Below are positions 61,214-64,000 of a stretch of DNA of 64,000 nucleotides, piece after piece. The stretch is taken from positions 62,001-126,000 of the forward strand of contig JAEYWD010000124.1 in the NCBI GenBank assembly GCA_023429135.1, given 5' to 3'. This DNA comes from Bacteroidota bacterium. GTDB lineage: Bacteria; Bacteroidota; Bacteroidia; Bacteroidales; JAAUTT01. The notes beneath the pieces are model-generated. The model did not search any database, was not told the origin of the DNA, and saw only the letters and a list, made by a program, of their open reading frames with translations. Both the position numbers and the translations under genes were made by a program. Each line of letters opens with the position of its first letter. Positions within the stretch are counted from its first letter, which is position 1.

Positions 61214-64000
61214 TCAATACTTTTCGAATATCGAATCGTCTAAATCGGATAAGTGTACTCCTGTTTCCGGCTTACCGGCTTTTTCGCGAACCGGAGGCTG
61301 CGGTTGATGTACATTCAGAACTCTTGATCCGGGTTTTCGGGTTACACCTGCAACTTTAAACTGAGGCGCGCTTTTTAGTTTACCCTCACTTGTTGAAACA
61401 TTTTCAGTTTTAAAGAACATAACTGTTTCGTTAAGCTGCTCTGCCTGGCCGGCCAATTCTTCAGCATTGGCCGACATCTCCTCGGATGCTGCACTGTTCT
61501 TCTGGGTTACGGCACTTAACTGCATTATGGCATTGTTAATCTGAACAGCCCCTGAATTCTGCTCGTGACTAGCCGCTGCAATTTCCTGCACCAGCGTAGC
61601 TGTTTTCTGAATATCGGGAACAATGCGTTGTAAAAGCTGACCGGATTCGTCGGCTACACGAACACTGGATTTCGACAGTTCATCAATTTCCTTGGCAGCA
61701 GCCTGACTACGTTCGGCAAGCTTTCGCACTTCGGAGGCAACTACTGCAAAACCTTTTCCCTGTTCTCCTGCACGTGCGGCTTCAATAGCTGCATTGATAG
61801 CTAACAGATCGGTTTTTTCGGCAATTTCACCAATAATGGATATTTTTTCGGCAATTTTTTTCATAGCATCCACAGTAATGGCTACAGCTTTATTACCTTC
61901 TTCAATATCCCTGGCTGCCTGTAAGGCAATCTTCTGGGTTTGAGTAGCATTCTCAGCATTCTGGTTAATGTTGGATACCATTTCTTCCATGCTGCTGGAT
62001 ACCTCTTCAGTGGAGGCAGCCTGTTCATTGGAACCCTGGGATAATTCAACAGCCACGGCTTGCATTGATTGACCTGCTGTTACAATATTGCCTATTGCAA
62101 CTTTAAATTGGGCAATCATACCCGAATTAGCTTTAACCATATTATCGAGAGCTTCCATTAGTTCATCTGCTTCAGAGCGTTTAGCCAAACTAACAGTAAG
62201 ATCGCCGCTTGATACAAGTTTAGCTTTTTCTATTATCTCGTTATTGGCTATGAGCAGATTGTTCAGGTTGTTTTTAATAGTATTGAAATCACCATTATAG
62301 TTATCGGTAATAACTGAGGGCAAATCGCCCTTACTGATTCGTTCCACATATTCGGCTGCTACATTCAGAGGTCCAATCACAGCATCGAGCGTTGAATTAA
62401 TACCATCGACCATTTCTTTAAAACTGTAACTGAATTTCGAGGAATCGCCACGGGTAGCCAAGCGACCGGCTTTGGCAGCATCAACCAGCATAAGAATTTC
62501 CTGGTTAAGTTCAAGCATTTTCTTTTTAACCTCATCAATGGCTGCCGTAATCTGGGCTTTTTTGCCAGGCAAACGATCCATATCTATACTCAGGTCGCCC
62601 TGGGCATAGCGGCCCACCACTTCCACAACTTTCATTTTAACTGCAATATGCGACTGCACCAGTTCATTTATTTCCCGGGCCATTTCGGCATAAGCTCCCT
62701 GGAATTTATTTACATCCATCACCTCGTCAATCATACCTAAACTATGTTGACGGCTCATTTCCTTGTGTTCGGAAAGAAGCGTGTTCAGGGCGTCGATACA
62801 GGTGTTGAGGTTGTTCTTGATATCGTTGAAATCGCCATTATAATTATCCGTGATTTTGGCAGGAATGTCACCCTTGGATATTCTGTCGACATATTCGGCA
62901 GCCACATTCAGAGGCCCAACAACAGCATCGAGCGTTGAATTAATGCCATCGACCATTTCTTTAAAACTGTAATTGAATTTCGAGGAATCGCCACGGGTTG
63001 CCAAACGACCCGCCTTGGCGGCTTCAACCAGCATAAGAATTTCCTGATTTAGTTCAAGCATTTTCTTCTTTACCTCATCAATAGCTGCGGTTATCTGTGC
63101 TTTCTTGCCGGGCAGGCGGTCCATGTCTATATTCAGGTCTCCCTGTGCATAGCGGCCTACCACTTCTACGACTTTCATTTTAACGGCAATATGCGACTGC
63201 ACCAGTTCATTTATTTCTTTGGCCATTTCGGCATAAGCACCCTGAAATTTATTTACCGCCATTACCTCGTCAATCATACCTAAGCCATGCTGACGGCTCA
63301 TTTCCTTGTGTTCGGAAAGAAGCGTGTTCAGAGCGTCGATACAGGTGTTGAGGTTATTCTTGATGATATTGAAATCGCCATTATAGGTATCAGTGATTTT
63401 TTCGGGTATTTCGCCTTTGGATATTTTATCCACATAATCGGCAGCTACATTCAGGGGGCCGATTACGGCATCAAGAGTTTTGTTGATCCCAACAGGAATA
63501 GCCTGAAATTCAAAGTTTATTTTTGATACATCTGCCCTTTGTGACAGTTTACCAGCAACTGCAGCTTCCACCAGAGTAGTGGTTTCAATTACCAGCTTTT
63601 TAATTATAGATTTGATATTGAAAGCTATTAACAACCCGGAAGCAATAGCTAGTAACACACCAAAAATGAGCAAAGAATACATGACACTTATACTTTCTTT
63701 TGCATTCTCTGCATTTTGGTTCGAGATGTCCTTTGCTACTTTAATATTATAATTAGCCATTACATCAAAAGCTTTTTCAAAATCTTCTGTTTCCTTTTGT
63801 ATCTTTCCGCGCAAAGCCTCTTCACATTTTGCGTCCTGATTGTTTTGTATAGTGGGTTTTATCTCATCTATGAAAGAGGCATAGGTATTAAAATGCTGTA
63901 TTGCAGTTTCAAAATTTCTTTTGTCTGTTTCGTCAATTAAAGTTGAACGATAAGCCGTTTCTGCTTCTTTAACTAATTTAACTAATTTATCATACTTATC
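61214..64000 (-). CDS. Methyl-accepting chemotaxis protein with repeated HAMP modules (partial)
   Basis: The frame is open from the stop at 61214 to the window's right edge, so the true start is outside; 928 residues are visible. They begin inside a helical ligand domain (4HB_MCP-like, 'RNFETAIQHFNTYASFIDEI'), followed by a membrane helix ('SVMYSLLIFGVLLAIASGLL'). Next are three HAMP-like modules ('GPLNVAA.YV.(K/R)ISKG.(I/L)P') joined by near-identical linkers with an exact period of 181 residues, then a signalling helix bundle. The hairpin tip is 'EKTDLLAINAAIEAARAGEQ' and 'GKGFAVVASEVRKLAERS'. It should control a CheA kinase for taxis or another output. No CheR-docking pentapeptide ends the protein. 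Confidence 0.93.
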   Translation of the reverse strand, partial: DKYDKLVKLVKEAETAYRSTLIDETDKRNFETAIQHFNTYASFIDEIKPTIQNNQDAKCEEALRGKIQKETEDFEKAFDVMANYNIKVAKDISNQNAENAKESISVMYSLLIFGVLLAIASGLLIAFNIKSIIKKLVIETTTLVEAAVAGKLSQRADVSKINFEFQAIPVGINKTLDAVIGPLNVAADYVDKISKGEIPEKITDTYNGDFNIIKNNLNTCIDALNTLLSEHKEMSRQHGLGMIDEVMAVNKFQGAYAEMAKEINELVQSHIAVKMKVVEVVGRYAQGDLNIDMDRLPGKKAQITAAIDEVKKKMLELNQEILMLVEAAKAGRLATRGDSSKFNYSFKEMVDGINSTLDAVVGPLNVAAEYVDRISKGDIPAKITDNYNGDFNDIKNNLNTCIDALNTLLSEHKEMSRQHSLGMIDEVMDVNKFQGAYAEMAREINELVQSHIAVKMKVVEVVGRYAQGDLSIDMDRLPGKKAQITAAIDEVKKKMLELNQEILMLVDAAKAGRLATRGDSSKFSYSFKEMVDGINSTLDAVIGPLNVAAEYVERISKGDLPSVITDNYNGDFNTIKNNLNNLLIANNEIIEKAKLVSSGDLTVSLAKRSEADELMEALDNMVKANSGMIAQFKVAIGNIVTAGQSMQAVAVELSQGSNEQAASTEEVSSSMEEMVSNINQNAENATQTQKIALQAARDIEEGNKAVAITVDAMKKIAEKISIIGEIAEKTDLLAINAAIEAARAGEQGKGFAVVASEVRKLAERSQAAAKEIDELSKSSVRVADESGQLLQRIVPDIQKTATLVQEIAAASHEQNSGAVQINNAIMQLSAVTQKNSAASEEMSANAEELAGQAEQLNETVMFFKTENVSTSEGKLKSAPQFKVAGVTRKPGSRVLNVHQPQPPVREKAGKPETGVHLSDLDDSIFEKY
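62361..63456. repeat. Tandem 543-bp repeat inside the chemoreceptor gene
   Basis: The same motif (ACATTCAGAG or ACATTCAGGG) starts at 62361, 62904 and 63447, exactly 543 bp apart, and long stretches between copies are nearly identical. 543 bp is 181 codons, so the repeats stay in frame. The pattern indicates recent duplication or gene conversion within the gene. Confidence 0.85.

Noticed and set aside
1..64000. CRISPR arrays, tRNA, rRNA, intact transposases, prophage or known anti-phage systems
   Set aside because: None could be recognised by reading the sequence and its translations.

Overview
The window comes from a polysaccharide-degrading member of the Bacteroidota, probably Bacteroidales/Marinilabiliales-like. 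The evidence is several SusC/SusD pairs, Bacteroidota-type ECF sigma/FecR pairs, proteins of families largely confined to the phylum (DUF3078, DUF4249), AT-rich leaders without Shine-Dalgarno sequences, and TAnnTTTG-like -7 boxes. No rRNA, tRNA or CRISPR was seen. The species cannot be named from sequence alone.

Layout. (1) 1-5230, plus strand: the right end of a polysaccharide utilization locus (PUL) with the tail of a SusC, a SusD, a GH105 unsaturated uronyl hydrolase and a GH31 glycosidase. (2) 5556-6473: a DUF3078 protein. (3) 6703-13993, minus strand: ECF sigma - FecR - SusC - SusD with no glycoside hydrolase in the run; a CE4-like deacetylase and two unknown genes (a small membrane protein and a large beta-propeller-like protein) lie just beyond. 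(4) 17876-26440, plus strand: sigma - FecR - SusC - SusD - GH29 alpha-L-fucosidase, followed on the minus strand by a secreted sugar-isomerase-like TIM barrel and a carbohydrate esterase. (5) 29052-43125, plus strand: sigma - FecR - SusC - SusD - GH67 - GPH-family symporter - GH10 - GH43. This reads as a glucuronoxylan pathway: GH10 cuts the backbone, GH67 removes (methyl)glucuronic acid, the symporter imports xylo-oligosaccharides, and a cytoplasmic GH43 releases pentose. (6) 43336-48886: a lipoprotein GH43, a fluoride channel with a DUF190 partner, and small housekeeping or membrane genes. (7) 49082-54664: GH97, a serine hydrolase, and a gene graveyard holding a GH43 with its middle deleted, a TolC-like scrap and a four-helix-bundle protein scrap, interrupted by an AraC regulator. 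(8) 54865-58063: a TonB receptor and DUF4249 lipoprotein pair. (9) 58112-60054: a probable metal/redox cluster (CDF exporter, cytochrome b, His-rich membrane peptide). (10) 60203-64000: an XRE regulator, a PAS-like protein with a dyad straddling its promoter, and a methyl-accepting protein with exact 543-bp internal repeats that runs off the right edge.

Three complete sigma/FecR/STN-SusC relays within 35 kb imply parallel trans-envelope glycan sensing. The three susC genes and the GH67 gene each carry a hairpin ending 26-29 nt before the start codon, a recurring layout that ordinary annotation does not explain.
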